From an uncultured Anaerolineae bacterium (GTDB taxonomy: Bacteria > Chloroflexota > Anaerolineae > Anaerolineales > Villigracilaceae): 62,018 bases of DNA. The stretch spans positions 1 to 62,018 of the forward strand of contig CAIMZS010000430.1 in assembly GCA_903846015.1 (NCBI GenBank). Reading direction: 5' to 3'. Under the pieces are notes generated by a model. That model had not been told where the DNA came from. It saw only the letters and a program-made list of their open reading frames with translations, and made no database searches. This document shows, in pieces, positions 17,657 through 26,555 of the stretch. Made by a program: the position numbers and the translations under genes. Position 1 is the stretch's first letter. Each line of letters starts with the position of its first letter.

Positions 17657-18583
17657 TCAATTTCCAGCTGGGTCTTTGGCAAAAATCGGCACAAAACCCA
17701 ATTTTGCCACGATTTTCTGGGCTTCATCCGATATGATCCAATCCAGATAATCCTTTTCCGCGCCAGTGGGCTCGCCTGCGGTGTACATAAACAGATCACG
17801 GGCGATCGCATAACTCTTATCATTTACCGATGCAATCGCGGGCAGCACGTACGCTTCGCCTGCTTTTTTCGCGATGGCGATCATTTTTAAATCTTTGGGA
17901 ACATATCCTAGCCCATCATAACCGATTGCGTTGGGGTTTTGACGCAGCTCGTTGATGATTCCTTCAGAAGATGGCAGCAGCAGGGTATTCATCGAAAACA
18001 ATGTTTTGCTGGTTTTATCTCCCATCCGTAAAACTGTTTCCAGAAAATATACATGCGTCCCTGAATTGGTCTCACGTGAAAGGCGCACGATTGGGCGATC
18101 ATCGCCACCCACATCTTTCCAGTTGTCAATCTTTCCGCTGTAAATATCCGAAATTTGTTGCAAGGTCAACTGGCTGACCGGGTTTTCCGGGTTCACGATT
18201 ACAGCGATCGCATCGCGCGCGATGGTGTGCTCCACCGGCTTGATACCCTTTGCCTCTGCCTGTGTCATTTCATCAGAACTGATTTTCCGCGACGCATTTG
18301 CGATTCCCACCGTGCCGTTGAGCAGCGCAGCGATACCGGTTCCAGAACCACCGCCTGTCACCGAAATGCGTATATCCGGGTGTTCGCTCTGATACTGTTC
18401 AGCCCAGGCCAGCGCCAGGTTAACGATCGTATCGGAACCCTTATTTTCAATATACCCCGAAGCAGTGCCGGCGCTCGTCCCCGCTTGCATATTAGCGTTG
18501 CCCCGTGCAGGAACCGGGACTACCCCGCAGGCGGTGACCAATAGTGAGAGTGATACAAAGATGGAAAGCAAGTGTATTTTCAT
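17657..18583 (-). CDS. pstS: phosphate-binding lipoprotein PstS (cluster 1)
   Basis: A 308-aa phosphate-binding protein. The signal peptide ends in a lipobox (LLVTAC, Cys19), so the mature protein is lipid-anchored outside the membrane. The phosphate-site segments are ENKGSDT, GGGSGTGIAALLNG and SRETNSGTHVYF. Residues 21-28 (VVPVPARG) are encoded exactly by a 24-bp copy of the dispersed repeat, right after the lipid-anchored Cys. It is transcribed away from pstB2, sharing a 53-bp promoter region with it. Confidence 0.92.
   Translation of the reverse strand: MKIHLLSIFVSLSLLVTACGVVPVPARGNANMQAGTSAGTASGYIENKGSDTIVNLALAWAEQYQSEHPDIRISVTGGGSGTGIAALLNGTVGIANASRKISSDEMTQAEAKGIKPVEHTIARDAIAVIVNPENPVSQLTLQQISDIYSGKIDNWKDVGGDDRPIVRLSRETNSGTHVYFLETVLRMGDKTSKTLFSMNTLLLPSSEGIINELRQNPNAIGYDGLGYVPKDLKMIAIAKKAGEAYVLPAIASVNDKSYAIARDLFMYTAGEPTGAEKDYLDWIISDEAQKIVAKLGFVPIFAKDPAGN
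18500..18523 (-). repeat. dispersed 24-bp repeat inside pstS, in codon register
   Basis: The copy encodes residues 21-28 of PstS (VVPVPARG) in the linker behind the lipobox. The same peptide with Q for R is made by the copy at 40038 in another lipoprotein. Confidence 0.9.
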
Positions 18584-18636
18584 CGGTATTAATTATATCG
18601 TTAACAACCTGATCGTAATAAAGTAAAATTCAATGC
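18584..18636. promoter_or_regulatory. 53-bp divergent promoter pstS / pstB2
   Basis: Plus strand: TTAACA (18601-18606), 17-bp spacer, TAAAAT (18624-18629), then seven bases to the ATG of pstB2, which implies a leaderless message. Minus strand: TATAAT (18592-18597) lies eight bases before the pstS ATG, with a poor -35 (TATTAC). TTAA motifs at 12-bp spacing overlap both promoters and could be a degenerate PhoB site. Confidence 0.6.
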
Positions 18637-19401
18637 ATGAGTGATAATCTGGCTTTCTCCGTTCGCAATCTCAATTTTTATTATGGCGTAAAGCGCGCTC
18701 TTGCTGGCATCAATATGGATATTCAGCCGCGCATGGTTACTGCCCTGATCGGTCCATCCGGTTGTGGAAAATCCACCTTCCTGCGCTGCCTCAATCGTAT
18801 GAACGATACCATTCCTGGCACCCGCGTGGAAGGCCAGGTGTTGCTAAATGGGAAAGAGATCTATTCCGAAGATGTTGACGTAGTAGACTTGCGGCAGCGG
18901 GTGGGTATGGTTTTTCAAAAGCCCAATCCATTTCCTCAATCCATATACGATAACGTTGCTTTTGGCCCCAGGATAATTGGTTCCACTGGTGGCAAGGCGA
19001 ACCTTGACCAGATTGTGGAGGCCAGTCTTCAATCTTCTGCTTTGTGGGATGACGTCAAGGATAAGCTGCAGGATGACGCTCTCAGCCTTTCTCTTGGGCA
19101 GCAGCAGCGCCTGTGCATTGCGCGGGTTATCGCCACCAGGCCCGATGTTATCCTTATGGATGAATCCACTTCTGCCCTCGACCCTGTCACCACGCTGCGA
19201 ATAGAAGATCTTATCCAGGAACTGAAACAGCAATACACCATCGTTATTGTTACCCACAATATGCAGCAGGCCGCACGTGTTTCTGACCATGCCGGTCTCT
19301 TTTGGCTGGGTGAGCTGGTAGAATTTTCTCCTACAACCGAACTATTTACCCGGCCAAAAATGGAATTGACCGAATCGTATATCACTGGCAAAATGGGATA
19401 A
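18637..19401 (+). CDS. pstB: phosphate ABC transporter ATPase PstB (second, divergent gene)
   Basis: A 254-aa PstB transcribed opposite to cluster 1. Walker [10 protein letters not shown] and the Q-loop [15 protein letters not shown] are canonical, but the signature is LSLGQQQRL instead of LSGGQ, and Walker B ends DEST rather than DEPT. The switch region [13 protein letters not shown] is intact. No ribosome-binding site is visible, and a -10 box lies seven bases before the ATG. It may supply a canonical Q-loop to the cluster 1 ATPase, which lacks one; that pairing is speculation. Confidence 0.9.
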   Translation: MSDNLAFSVRNLNFYYGVKRALAGINMDIQPRMVTALIGPSGCGKSTFLRCLNRMNDTIPGTRVEGQVLLNGKEIYSEDVDVVDLRQRVGMVFQKPNPFPQSIYDNVAFGPRIIGSTGGKANLDQIVEASLQSSALWDDVKDKLQDDALSLSLGQQQRLCIARVIATRPDVILMDESTSALDPVTTLRIEDLIQELKQQYTIVIVTHNMQQAARVSDHAGLFWLGELVEFSPTTELFTRPKMELTESYITGKMG

Positions 19402-19494
19402 TTCCCATTTCGGGGTATCCACCCGCTGCTCTCTGAAGAGATTCATGATCCAATACATGGATTTGTGCGCAGTCTGGGGGCATGTTGTGATTCC

Positions 19495-19534
19495 TTAACA
19501 TACCATTAACCTTATTGGGGGGCATTGTTAATAT
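19495..19534 (+). promoter_or_regulatory. putative PhoB box and promoter for the CHAD gene
   Basis: TTAACA (19495-19500) and TTAACC (19506-19511) repeat with an 11-bp period, as in PhoB direct-repeat sites. A weak -10 (TAATAT, 19529-19534) lies 17 bp further. The rest of the 289-bp gap to the CHAD start holds second-family repeat sequence (about 19604-19680). Confidence 0.6.
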
Positions 19535-19690
19535 TTACATGATATCCTCTTATTACTTTTGGCAGTACAATAAAATTACTCCAAAAATCTGCAATCATTG
19601 CCATTGTTCTAATCGTGCTCATCTTTCGAGATAGACCCCGGTTCTTGTGGGGTTAATTCGGGTAACCATGGTTAAATTCGGAACAACTCT

Positions 19691-20530
19691 GTGAAAGAAT
19701 CTGATTTCTTACTAGAAGCGCTTGACCAGCGTTGGGCACAATATCGTATTGACTTGAAAGCCTGCCGTGTTGAGTTTTCGGAAGAGGCAGTACACGATTT
19801 ACGCGTGGATACGCGCCGCCTGATTGCGATCTTTGAGATTATCCGTGTCATTGCCCCACACCCCCGTGTTCAAAAAATGCGCCGTATTTTTAAGGGTCAA
19901 TTGGATGGTTTTGATAACCTGCGCGATGTACAGGTTATGCTTGCGGATATTTCTGAGAACATCGCAAGTTTGCCTGAGCTTTTCCCATTTCAAACCTATC
20001 TGCGGAAACGTGAAAAACGGCTGCTTCGGATCGCCGAAGTACGAGTCCGCGAAATAAAATTGGCGGTCACCACCCCCGGTCTTCAAAAAATGCGCCAGTC
20101 GCTTGCTGCTCTTCCTGCAGACGAACTGTCATTGCGCCTGCTCCAGGCAGTTGATAAGGCTTTTTTCAAAGTCAAGCAGCGTTACGGTTGGATCGATCCG
20201 GATCAGCCTGCCAGCATCCACAGCGTCCGAGTCGCTTTTAAGAAATTTCGTTACATGGTCGAATGCATCAGACCCATTTTGCCAGATTTTCCTGAAACCC
20301 AATTCAAACGTATGCATGCTTATCAAGCCATCATGGGCGATATCCAGGATGAGGAAGTTTTCCTGCTTACATTGGCTAATTTTTCCGCCCGCCACACGGA
20401 ACTTAATCTTGAATCTGTTAAGCAGTTTTATGAGCACCGCTTCTCACAAGCCTTGAACGTTTATCTGGATGATAAGGGGGAACTGGACACTTTCTGGCAC
20501 GCTGCCCCTGAATCTAATCTGTCCAGATAA
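19691..20530 (+). CDS. CHAD domain protein
   Basis: A 279-aa all-helical CHAD protein. The paired His/Arg-rich signatures are visible: EEAVHDLRVDTRRLIAIFEI near the N terminus and HSVRVAFKKFRYMVECIRP in the second half. CHAD domains bind inorganic polyphosphate through basic residues. It starts with GTG, with only a weak GGA upstream. It is preceded by a PhoB-like box and followed 149 bp later by a SixA-type phosphatase, inside a phosphate-uptake locus, which fits a role in polyphosphate handling. No CYTH domain is fused to it. The enzymatic function, if any, is unknown. Confidence 0.88.
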   Translation: MKESDFLLEALDQRWAQYRIDLKACRVEFSEEAVHDLRVDTRRLIAIFEIIRVIAPHPRVQKMRRIFKGQLDGFDNLRDVQVMLADISENIASLPELFPFQTYLRKREKRLLRIAEVRVREIKLAVTTPGLQKMRQSLAALPADELSLRLLQAVDKAFFKVKQRYGWIDPDQPASIHSVRVAFKKFRYMVECIRPILPDFPETQFKRMHAYQAIMGDIQDEEVFLLTLANFSARHTELNLESVKQFYEHRFSQALNVYLDDKGELDTFWHAAPESNLSR

Positions 20531-20679
20531 TCCCGGTTTTCGCTTCCAACCCTGGGCCTGGTCATTCTACCAATATTCCCCGATTACACCTCGCGTTGAT
20601 TTATCGCTCTTCAACGCCATTTATGGGATTATTCTTGATTTTGCACTTGACTTACAATCTACGGTAAGGAGTTTTTATC

Positions 20680-21183
20680 ATGAATCTGTATATCATCCGT
20701 CATGCCATCGCAGTTGAACCGGGCACTCCCGGCTTCGAAGAAGATAGCCAGCGCTCCCTGACTGAAAAAGGCGTAAAAAAAATGCGCAGCATCGCCAGTG
20801 GGCTGCGCGCCTTTGACGTAAAGCTTGACTTGATTCTTTCCAGCCCCTATTTACGCGCCAGTCAGACAGCAGAAATTCTCGCAAAGGAGTTCAATCTGCA
20901 GGAAAAACTTGCTTATAGTGAAAACCTTATCCCGATGGGTAATCCAGATAACCTGATCGGAGAGATCAATGAGAAATATTCTGTTGACAGTCTTGCCATC
21001 GTTGGGCACGAACCCACCTTGAGTTCATTGATAAGCACTCTTTTGGTGGGCAGCCCTACTATCTCCATCAACATGAAAAAGGGCGGTGTGTGCTGTCTTG
21101 CCCTGGATGATTTGCGTCTTGAACGCAGTGCAACCCTTGAATGGTTGCTTACCCCGGCTCAGTTGATCAAGCTCGTTGAGTAG
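20680..21183 (+). CDS. sixA: SixA-type phosphohistidine phosphatase
   Basis: A 167-aa histidine phosphatase. The catalytic RHA triad appears as YIIRHAIAVEPG, the second Arg in SSPYLRASQTAEIL and the second His in IVGHEPTLSSL. SixA removes phosphate from phosphohistidine of relay proteins. AAGGAG stands eight bases before the ATG. It follows a CHAD gene; CHAD-sixA pairs recur in bacteria. The natural target here is not evident, since no hybrid kinase is nearby. Confidence 0.88.
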   Translation: MNLYIIRHAIAVEPGTPGFEEDSQRSLTEKGVKKMRSIASGLRAFDVKLDLILSSPYLRASQTAEILAKEFNLQEKLAYSENLIPMGNPDNLIGEINEKYSVDSLAIVGHEPTLSSLISTLLVGSPTISINMKKGGVCCLALDDLRLERSATLEWLLTPAQLIKLVE

Positions 21184-21202
21184 TTTGCAGTCTTGGCTCC
21201 TG

Positions 21203-21227
21203 CAATAGTGCCGGTTCCAGCACGGCC
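21203..21227 (+). repeat. dispersed short repeat
   Basis: Plus-orientation copy (ATAGTGCCGGTTCCAGCACG then GCC) in the gap between the convergent sixA and phoU2 genes, followed by second-family sequence. Confidence 0.9.
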
Positions 21228-21309
21228 ACGAGGCACAGGATGGAACTTGATCTTGTTCTTGACCTCAAATCGACAACCCAAATAATCTCAGGTAGTCCTT
21301 GTTCTTGCG

Positions 21310-21978
21310 CTAATCCTGCATTACCCCCATTTCGTTTAACTCTCCCGTTACTACGAAAACAGTCCGTTCGCAAATGTTAGTCACACGGTCTGCAAAACGC
21401 TCCAAATTATGAGCAGCCCACAACAACCAGTTGGCGCGTTCAATCGCGCTTGGGTCAGCCAGGATGTAGGTCATTAGTTCCCGGTAAATCTGCACATACA
21501 GATCATCCACTTGATCATCTTCGCGAGGAATCAGGCGCGCGGCATCGGCATCTTCATTAACAAATGCTGCCAGTGAACGGTGCAGCATGCTGGTTCCCTT
21601 TTGCGCCATAAGCGGGATATCGATCAGTGGCTTTAGCAATGGTTGGTCATCCATGCGGATATTGATCACACCGATGCCCTTGGCATAATCGCCCATGCGT
21701 TCCAGTTCGCTAATCACTTCAAAACAGGATGCCAGCACACGCAAATCACGTGCCATCGGCTGCTGTGTGGCTATTACCACCATTACGCGGTTCTCCAGCG
21801 CAAACCGTTTCTGGTTGATGTCATTGTCCTTGGCGATCACCAATCGGGACAAGTCCATATCGCGTTTTTTCAACGCTTCAACCGACGTTAGCATGGCTTG
21901 TTCCACCAGGCTGCCGAGAATTATGATCTCATCTTTAATCTCCTGGATTTCTAATTCAAAAATTTTGCGAGTTGGCAT
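21310..21978 (-). CDS. phoU: phosphate-specific transport regulator PhoU (cluster 2)
   Basis: A 222-aa PhoU, very similar over its whole length to the cluster 1 copy (same motifs RMGDYAKGIGVINIRM and NLERFADRVTNICERTVF). It closes the second pst operon, 133 bp after pstB. The likeness of the two PhoU proteins suggests duplication of the block or strong constraint, whereas the other pst genes have diverged more. Confidence 0.93.
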   Translation of the reverse strand: MPTRKIFELEIQEIKDEIIILGSLVEQAMLTSVEALKKRDMDLSRLVIAKDNDINQKRFALENRVMVVIATQQPMARDLRVLASCFEVISELERMGDYAKGIGVINIRMDDQPLLKPLIDIPLMAQKGTSMLHRSLAAFVNEDADAARLIPREDDQVDDLYVQIYRELMTYILADPSAIERANWLLWAAHNLERFADRVTNICERTVFVVTGELNEMGVMQD

Positions 21979-22086
21979 TTTATCTCCTACAAATGTGTAT
22001 TTATACTGTTCCCAGTCGCTGCAAACAGTCTCGGGATGGTTCCTGATCTAATTTTATTCATGCGCATCTTGTAATTTGGGTAATCC

Positions 22087-22111
22087 GAGTCCCAGTTTCC
22101 CGCACGGATGC
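22087..22111 (+). repeat. degenerate dispersed repeat after pstB3
   Basis: Plus-orientation, weaker copy (GAGTCCCAGTTTCCCGCACG then GATGC) directly downstream of the cluster 2 pstB stop. Confidence 0.6.
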
Positions 22112-22981
22112 TTACCCAAAGCGTCCGGTCACATAATCCTCGGTGCGCTTGTCTTTTGGATTGGTAAATATGCGCTGAGTCTGGTCAAACTCGATCATGC
22201 GTCCTGAGCGGTTTTCGTCAATCATCATCATTGCGGTGAAATCAGACACACGCGCCGCTTGCTGCATATTGTGCGTGACGATGATAATGGTGTATTCCTT
22301 GACGATATCGTGCATCAGTTCTTCTATTTTTAGTGTGGATATCGGGTCCAGTGCGGAGGCTGGTTCATCCATCAGGATTACCTCCGGTTCCACTGCCAGC
22401 GCTCGTGCGATGCACAGCCTTTGCTGCTGTCCGCCGGAAAGTGCTGTTCCAGATTGGCTGAGCTTGTCTTTTACCTCATCCCATAGAGCTGCTCTTTTAA
22501 GGCTGCGCTCGACGATTTGATCCAGATCACCTTTTCCTTTCACACCGTATAGGCGCGGGCCATAAGCCACGTTGTCATAAATTGACTTGGGGAACGGATT
22601 CGGGCGTTGGAAGACCATCCCTACCCGGCGGCGCACATCCACCACATCCACTCCCTTGTTGAGCACACTTTCTCCATCCAAAAGAATCTCACCTTCGATG
22701 TGCGCATTGGGCGTCAGGTCATTCATACGATTAAAGGAGCGCAGCAGGGTAGATTTTCCACAACCGGATGGCCCGATGATGGCGGTGATCTTGTTGGAAT
22801 AGACCTGCAGGTTGATATCGTTCAGTGCGCGGAACTTTCCATAAAAAACCGACAGGTTGTTTACTTCAACCTTGATTTCCGACAGTGCCCGTTCTAGCAG
22901 GGCCGATGGTAAAGCATGCACATTTTGGACGGTCCCGGTATCTACGCGGGATTGAGCGGTAGAAGCAATATTGATTGCCAT
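22112..22981 (-). CDS. pstB: phosphate ABC transporter ATPase PstB (cluster 2)
   Basis: A 289-aa PstB with all motifs canonical: [63 protein letters not shown]. The start is the ATG at 22981, with GAGG five bases upstream and one base from the pstA stop. About 40 residues precede the usual PstB start ([12 protein letters not shown]). Residues 27-34 of this extension (ALLERALS) come from a copy of the dispersed 24-bp repeat, so the repeat contributes to an N-terminal extension not seen in typical PstB. Confidence 0.94.
   Translation of the reverse strand: MAINIASTAQSRVDTGTVQNVHALPSALLERALSEIKVEVNNLSVFYGKFRALNDINLQVYSNKITAIIGPSGCGKSTLLRSFNRMNDLTPNAHIEGEILLDGESVLNKGVDVVDVRRRVGMVFQRPNPFPKSIYDNVAYGPRLYGVKGKGDLDQIVERSLKRAALWDEVKDKLSQSGTALSGGQQQRLCIARALAVEPEVILMDEPASALDPISTLKIEELMHDIVKEYTIIIVTHNMQQAARVSDFTAMMMIDENRSGRMIEFDQTQRIFTNPKDKRTEDYVTGRFG
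22881..22904 (+). repeat. dispersed 24-bp repeat inside pstB (cluster 2)
   Basis: GACAGTGCCCGTTC...AGCAGGGCC, the same subtype as the tandem array at 2643. It is in frame within the N-terminal extension of PstB and writes ALLERALS. Confidence 0.9.
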
Positions 22982-22982
22982 A

Positions 22983-23927
22983 CTAACCTCGTAATTTTCT
23001 GGCCCGGTTTTCGATCCATACACGGGCGATAATATTTAATGTCAGCACAAAGATCATCAGTACCAGCGCAACCCCCCAGGCCTGAGCCACGCGTTCAGGA
23101 TAGGGCTGCGATGCATATTTCCATAGGGTTAATGGGAGCGAATCGAGCGGCTGGTCAAGGATCCGTTCCATGATTTGGAAAACACCCTGTTTCCCTTGCA
23201 CACCGCTTGTCACAATTTGGCTGACGTTATACCGTTCGTTGCCAAGCGCAGTGAACAGCAGTGGCGCGGTTTCTCCCATGGCACGTGCCAGTGCCAGTAA
23301 TAGGCCTGTCACGATGCCGCTGAATGCTGCTGGTAACAAAACGCTCAACGATGTTTTCCACTCCGGCGCTCCCAGGGCTAGCGATCCTTCACGCAGGGTG
23401 TGCGGCACCAATTTAAGCATTTCTTCGGTGGTGCGTATGATGGTTGGAAGCATCAGGATTGCCAGTGCCACGCCGCCTGCCAATCCTGAGTAATGTCCCA
23501 TTGGTTTAACCATCAGTGCATACACAAACAGACCGATCACAATTGACGGCACCCCAGAAAGCACATCCGTGCTGAAGCGCAGGGCAATTCCTAGCGGGGT
23601 ATTGGGGTGTCGTGATGCATAAAAAGCAGCTATCACGCCAGGCGGTACCGCAAACAAACCAGCCAGCAGGGTAACGATCAAGGTTCCCTGAATGGCATGC
23701 AGCACACCACCACCGCCCATTCCCACCGGGCGAGGTAGTTGGGTGAAAAACGCCAGGTTAATGCTGGGTGCGCCCTGGTAGATTACATAACCAATGATCC
23801 AAAACAATGGAATCAGCGCCAGGATGGTCGACAGCCCGGTCAGAGAAAGCATCAGCACGTTGGTGGCCTTGCGTTTTGTGGAGTTGGCTTGATAACCGGT
23901 TTTAATCAATTCTGAAAAGTTACTCAT
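22983..23927 (-). CDS. pstA: phosphate ABC transporter permease PstA (cluster 2)
   Basis: A 314-aa permease with six predicted helices. The coupling loop reads [24 protein letters not shown]. Start at 23927 overlaps the pstC stop (ATGA); an upstream extension in the same frame lies inside pstC and lacks homology. It is longer than the cluster 1 PstA because of a longer loop near EKILDQ/DSLPL-type sequence (about residues 245-270). Confidence 0.92.
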   Translation of the reverse strand: MSNFSELIKTGYQANSTKRKATNVLMLSLTGLSTILALIPLFWIIGYVIYQGAPSINLAFFTQLPRPVGMGGGGVLHAIQGTLIVTLLAGLFAVPPGVIAAFYASRHPNTPLGIALRFSTDVLSGVPSIVIGLFVYALMVKPMGHYSGLAGGVALAILMLPTIIRTTEEMLKLVPHTLREGSLALGAPEWKTSLSVLLPAAFSGIVTGLLLALARAMGETAPLLFTALGNERYNVSQIVTSGVQGKQGVFQIMERILDQPLDSLPLTLWKYASQPYPERVAQAWGVALVLMIFVLTLNIIARVWIENRARKLRG

Positions 23928-24928
23928 ACTCTGGCATCCTGAGGTGTCTTTCTCGCCACTCGCCATACCAGGAAGCGCGCCAGCATGTTGAGCAGCATGG
24001 TCAGCACAAACAGGATAAATCCGACTTCGATCAGGGCCTGCGAGTGCAATTTTGTGACAGCTTCTGCAAATTCATTGGCGATGATACTTGCCATCGTGTA
24101 ACCTGGTTTTAGCAGGGAAGGAGCGCTTTCGATACTGTTCCCGATCACCATCGTAACAGCCATCGTTTCACCCAGTGCCCGCCCTAATCCGAGAATGACA
24201 GCTCCCAGAATGCCAGAAAGACCGTAAGGAATCAGAACCTGCCAGATCGTCTCCCATTGTGTTGATCCCAACGCCAGCGAAGCTTCGCGTTGCGCTGACG
24301 GGATGGCCAGCAACACATCTCGAGACACCGCAGAGATGGTCGGAATGATCATGATGGTTAAGATAATTGCTGCCCCAAGGCGGGATGCCCCGGAGAGCGG
24401 TATCGGGCCTGTAAACAACAGGCCAATCAGTGGGATCTGTTCAAATACACTTGCCATCCATATTCCCAGGGGCGCTACCACAGTGGGTAAAAAAATAAAA
24501 AGCCCCCATAACCCGTACACAACGCTTGGAATGGCGGCTAACAGTTCAACCAACCAGTTAAGTGGGGTACGAAGCCAGGCCGGGCACAATTCCGCCAGGA
24601 AAATAGCAATCCCCAGGCTGATCGGCACGGCCAAAGTGATGGCTGCTATGGATGTCAATAAGGTGCCGTAGATGAAAGGCCATGCCTGGAACTGATCGTT
24701 GACCGGGTCCCAGCTTGCATCCGCCGTGGGTGCCAGGAAACTCCAGCCAAAAGTGCTGCGCGCTGCAGCGGATGTTTGCCACAACATCCAGCCGATCGCC
24801 ACCATCAAGGCCATCACCAGGATGGATGTCAAGATAAGGATAAATTGCCAGGGTATGTCGCCGTGTTGAAAAAAATGGTTTATCCGGCGCAGTGGACTGG
24901 CATCAGACAGTGTCACTGTTCTCTTCAT
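23924..24928 (-). CDS. pstC: phosphate ABC transporter permease PstC (cluster 2)
   Basis: A 334-aa PstC. The helix-loop GSTQWETIWQVLIPYGLSGILG and GRALGETMAVTMVIGN match the family. The long first periplasmic loop (SFLAPTADASWDPVNDQFQA) is typical. It starts with an ATG and is separated from pstS by 184 bp that contain one repeat and a strong hairpin. Confidence 0.93.
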   Translation of the reverse strand: MKRTVTLSDASPLRRINHFFQHGDIPWQFILILTSILVMALMVAIGWMLWQTSAAARSTFGWSFLAPTADASWDPVNDQFQAWPFIYGTLLTSIAAITLAVPISLGIAIFLAELCPAWLRTPLNWLVELLAAIPSVVYGLWGLFIFLPTVVAPLGIWMASVFEQIPLIGLLFTGPIPLSGASRLGAAIILTIMIIPTISAVSRDVLLAIPSAQREASLALGSTQWETIWQVLIPYGLSGILGAVILGLGRALGETMAVTMVIGNSIESAPSLLKPGYTMASIIANEFAEAVTKLHSQALIEVGFILFVLTMLLNMLARFLVWRVARKTPQDARV

Positions 24929-24957
24929 TGTTTCATTCCCTTATGCATTCCAAAAGC

Positions 24958-24981
24958 GATAGTGCCCGTTCTAGCAAGGCC
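24958..24981 (+). repeat. dispersed 24-bp repeat between pstS and pstC (cluster 2)
   Basis: GATAGTGCCCGTTC...AGCAAGGCC, same subtype as the 2643 array. Both pst clusters thus carry a repeat copy in the pstS-pstC gap. Confidence 0.9.
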
Positions 24982-25060
24982 GCAAGAAATTTCCGCCAAA
25001 CTGCAGTCCCGTGCACTTTAATGGAAATTTCTTTGCTTATGGAAAGTTGGTTATATGAGT

Positions 25061-25090
25061 GGGAGGGCCTCCTCTGAAGGAGACCCTCCC
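25061..25090 (-). terminator. hairpin downstream of pstS (cluster 2)
   Basis: GGGAGGG...CCCTCCC with an inner TCCT/AGGA stem, 23 bp after the pstS stop. No T-run follows. It is better read as a partial terminator or a 3' stabilising hairpin that raises pstS message over pstCAB, as is common for binding-protein genes. Confidence 0.6.
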
Positions 25091-25112
25091 TTGGGACTTG
25101 GGAAATTGGCGA

Positions 25113-26333
25113 TTATTTGAGAACAGGTGCGCCGTTGCAGCTTACTTCAGCCAGCTTGGCAAGCACGGTGGTCTTGACGGCATCTGGCAGTGCGGAATAG
25201 CCCAGCGCAGAAGCGCGCGAGATGGCGGTTGCATCGGTCATGGCCCATTTGAAGAATTCGAGCACTTTCTGAGCCTTGACGCAGTCGGTCATGCTGGTGG
25301 TGTGCAGGATCAGATAGGTGTAACCCGCGATCGGGTAGGAGCCATCAGCCTTACCATCCACGATGGTGGTGGTCAGCTTGTCGCTGAAAGTGCCTTCAGC
25401 CATGGCGGCCTGGACGCTGTCGTTATTGGGTACGATGGTCTTGCCGGCCTGGTTGACCAGGGAAGCAAAAGCCAGGCTGTTCGATTTAGCGTAGGAAAGT
25501 TCCACATAACCGATCGAGTTGGGAGTATTGATCACAGAAGCGGCCACACCGGCGTTACCCTTGCCACCGACGTTGTTGCCCTTTGGCCATTCGACCGCCG
25601 AAGCGCCACCGGCTTTCCAGTCTGCGCTGAAGGCAGCCAAAGCCTTGGTGAAGATTTCGGTTGTGCCAGAGCCATCCGAGCGGTGCACTGAGACAATGTC
25701 ATCACCGGGCAGATAATCTTTCCAATCTGGGTTCAGCGCCACGATGGCAGCGTCATTCCATTTAGTGATGGTGGAGTTGTAAATACCTACAACAGTAGCG
25801 CGGTCCAGCACCAGAGCGGGCAGTGCAATTGCTTTTGCGCCAGCGGCGGGGGTGGGGATGGCCTGCGCCAGCTTGATGTTATAGATCAACACTACCGCGC
25901 CGGCCAGAGTTGGGTACATTTGCAGATCTTTGCCCGCGGTGTACTCTTCATCCTTTAACAAAGAATCTGAACCGGCAAAATCAACAGTGTTATCAACGAT
26001 GGCTTTCTTGCCGCCGCCGGAACCGATAGGCTGATAGTTAACAACCACAGATGCATCCACATATTGGTAGGCATAGGCCCAGTCGGCGTAGACGGGGGCC
26101 GGGAAGGTCGCGCCAGCGCCATTAACCTGGACGGATCCATCCGGAAGTGCAGTGGGGAGTGAAGTGTCAGGAGTAGGGGTGACTTCGACCACCTGGGTCT
26201 GTACAACCACCTGGGTTTGAATTACTGGCGCAGCAGGCGCTGCAGGAGCAGCGGCGGCGGGGGCACCGCAGGCGCTCAGCAGCATGCTGGCGACGATGAG
26301 TGTGGCTAAAATTACGAACATATTCTTACGCAT
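25113..26333 (-). CDS. pstS: phosphate-binding lipoprotein PstS (cluster 2)
   Basis: A 406-aa binding protein of the longer PstS class. Lipobox SMLLSAC with Cys22, then an Ala/Pro-rich and QTQVV-type linker to about residue 65. Ligand segments are VNGAGATFPAPVYADW, PIGSGGGKKAIVD and SDGSGTTEIFTKAL. The ATG has GGAG upstream. It heads the second pst operon, and its upstream region carries TTAA boxes in 11-bp register, consistent with PhoB control. Confidence 0.94.
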   Translation of the reverse strand: MRKNMFVILATLIVASMLLSACGAPAAAAPAAPAAPVIQTQVVVQTQVVEVTPTPDTSLPTALPDGSVQVNGAGATFPAPVYADWAYAYQYVDASVVVNYQPIGSGGGKKAIVDNTVDFAGSDSLLKDEEYTAGKDLQMYPTLAGAVVLIYNIKLAQAIPTPAAGAKAIALPALVLDRATVVGIYNSTITKWNDAAIVALNPDWKDYLPGDDIVSVHRSDGSGTTEIFTKALAAFSADWKAGGASAVEWPKGNNVGGKGNAGVAASVINTPNSIGYVELSYAKSNSLAFASLVNQAGKTIVPNNDSVQAAMAEGTFSDKLTTTIVDGKADGSYPIAGYTYLILHTTSMTDCVKAQKVLEFFKWAMTDATAISRASALGYSALPDAVKTTVLAKLAEVSCNGAPVLK

Positions 26334-26431
26334 TGGTTTCTCTCCTCTTGAGAATTGTGATGACGAATCGCTGGCCCTGATCAGGACCTAAACTTCCATA
26401 TTGCTTGCTGGAACTACCTGGTAATTTTGCC

Positions 26432-26477
26432 ATGATACTGTTAAGGACAATGGAAGGGTTGATTAACGAAAAGTTAA
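26432..26477 (-). promoter_or_regulatory. putative PhoB boxes and promoter of pst cluster 2
   Basis: Minus strand TTAACT (26472-26477) and TTAATC (26461-26466) are 11 bp apart; TTAACA (26439-26444) lies a further 22 bp on, keeping the helical register. TATCAT (26432-26437) is a possible -10. The same TTAAC-N6-TTAAY pattern precedes phoB and the CHAD gene. Confidence 0.65.
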
Positions 26478-26555
26478 CAATTGACACCGGGCGCTGAATA
26501 CTTCCTGCTCTTTACCACCACGGCGTTGTTTTGCCTGGAAAATGGACCAGTTGGA

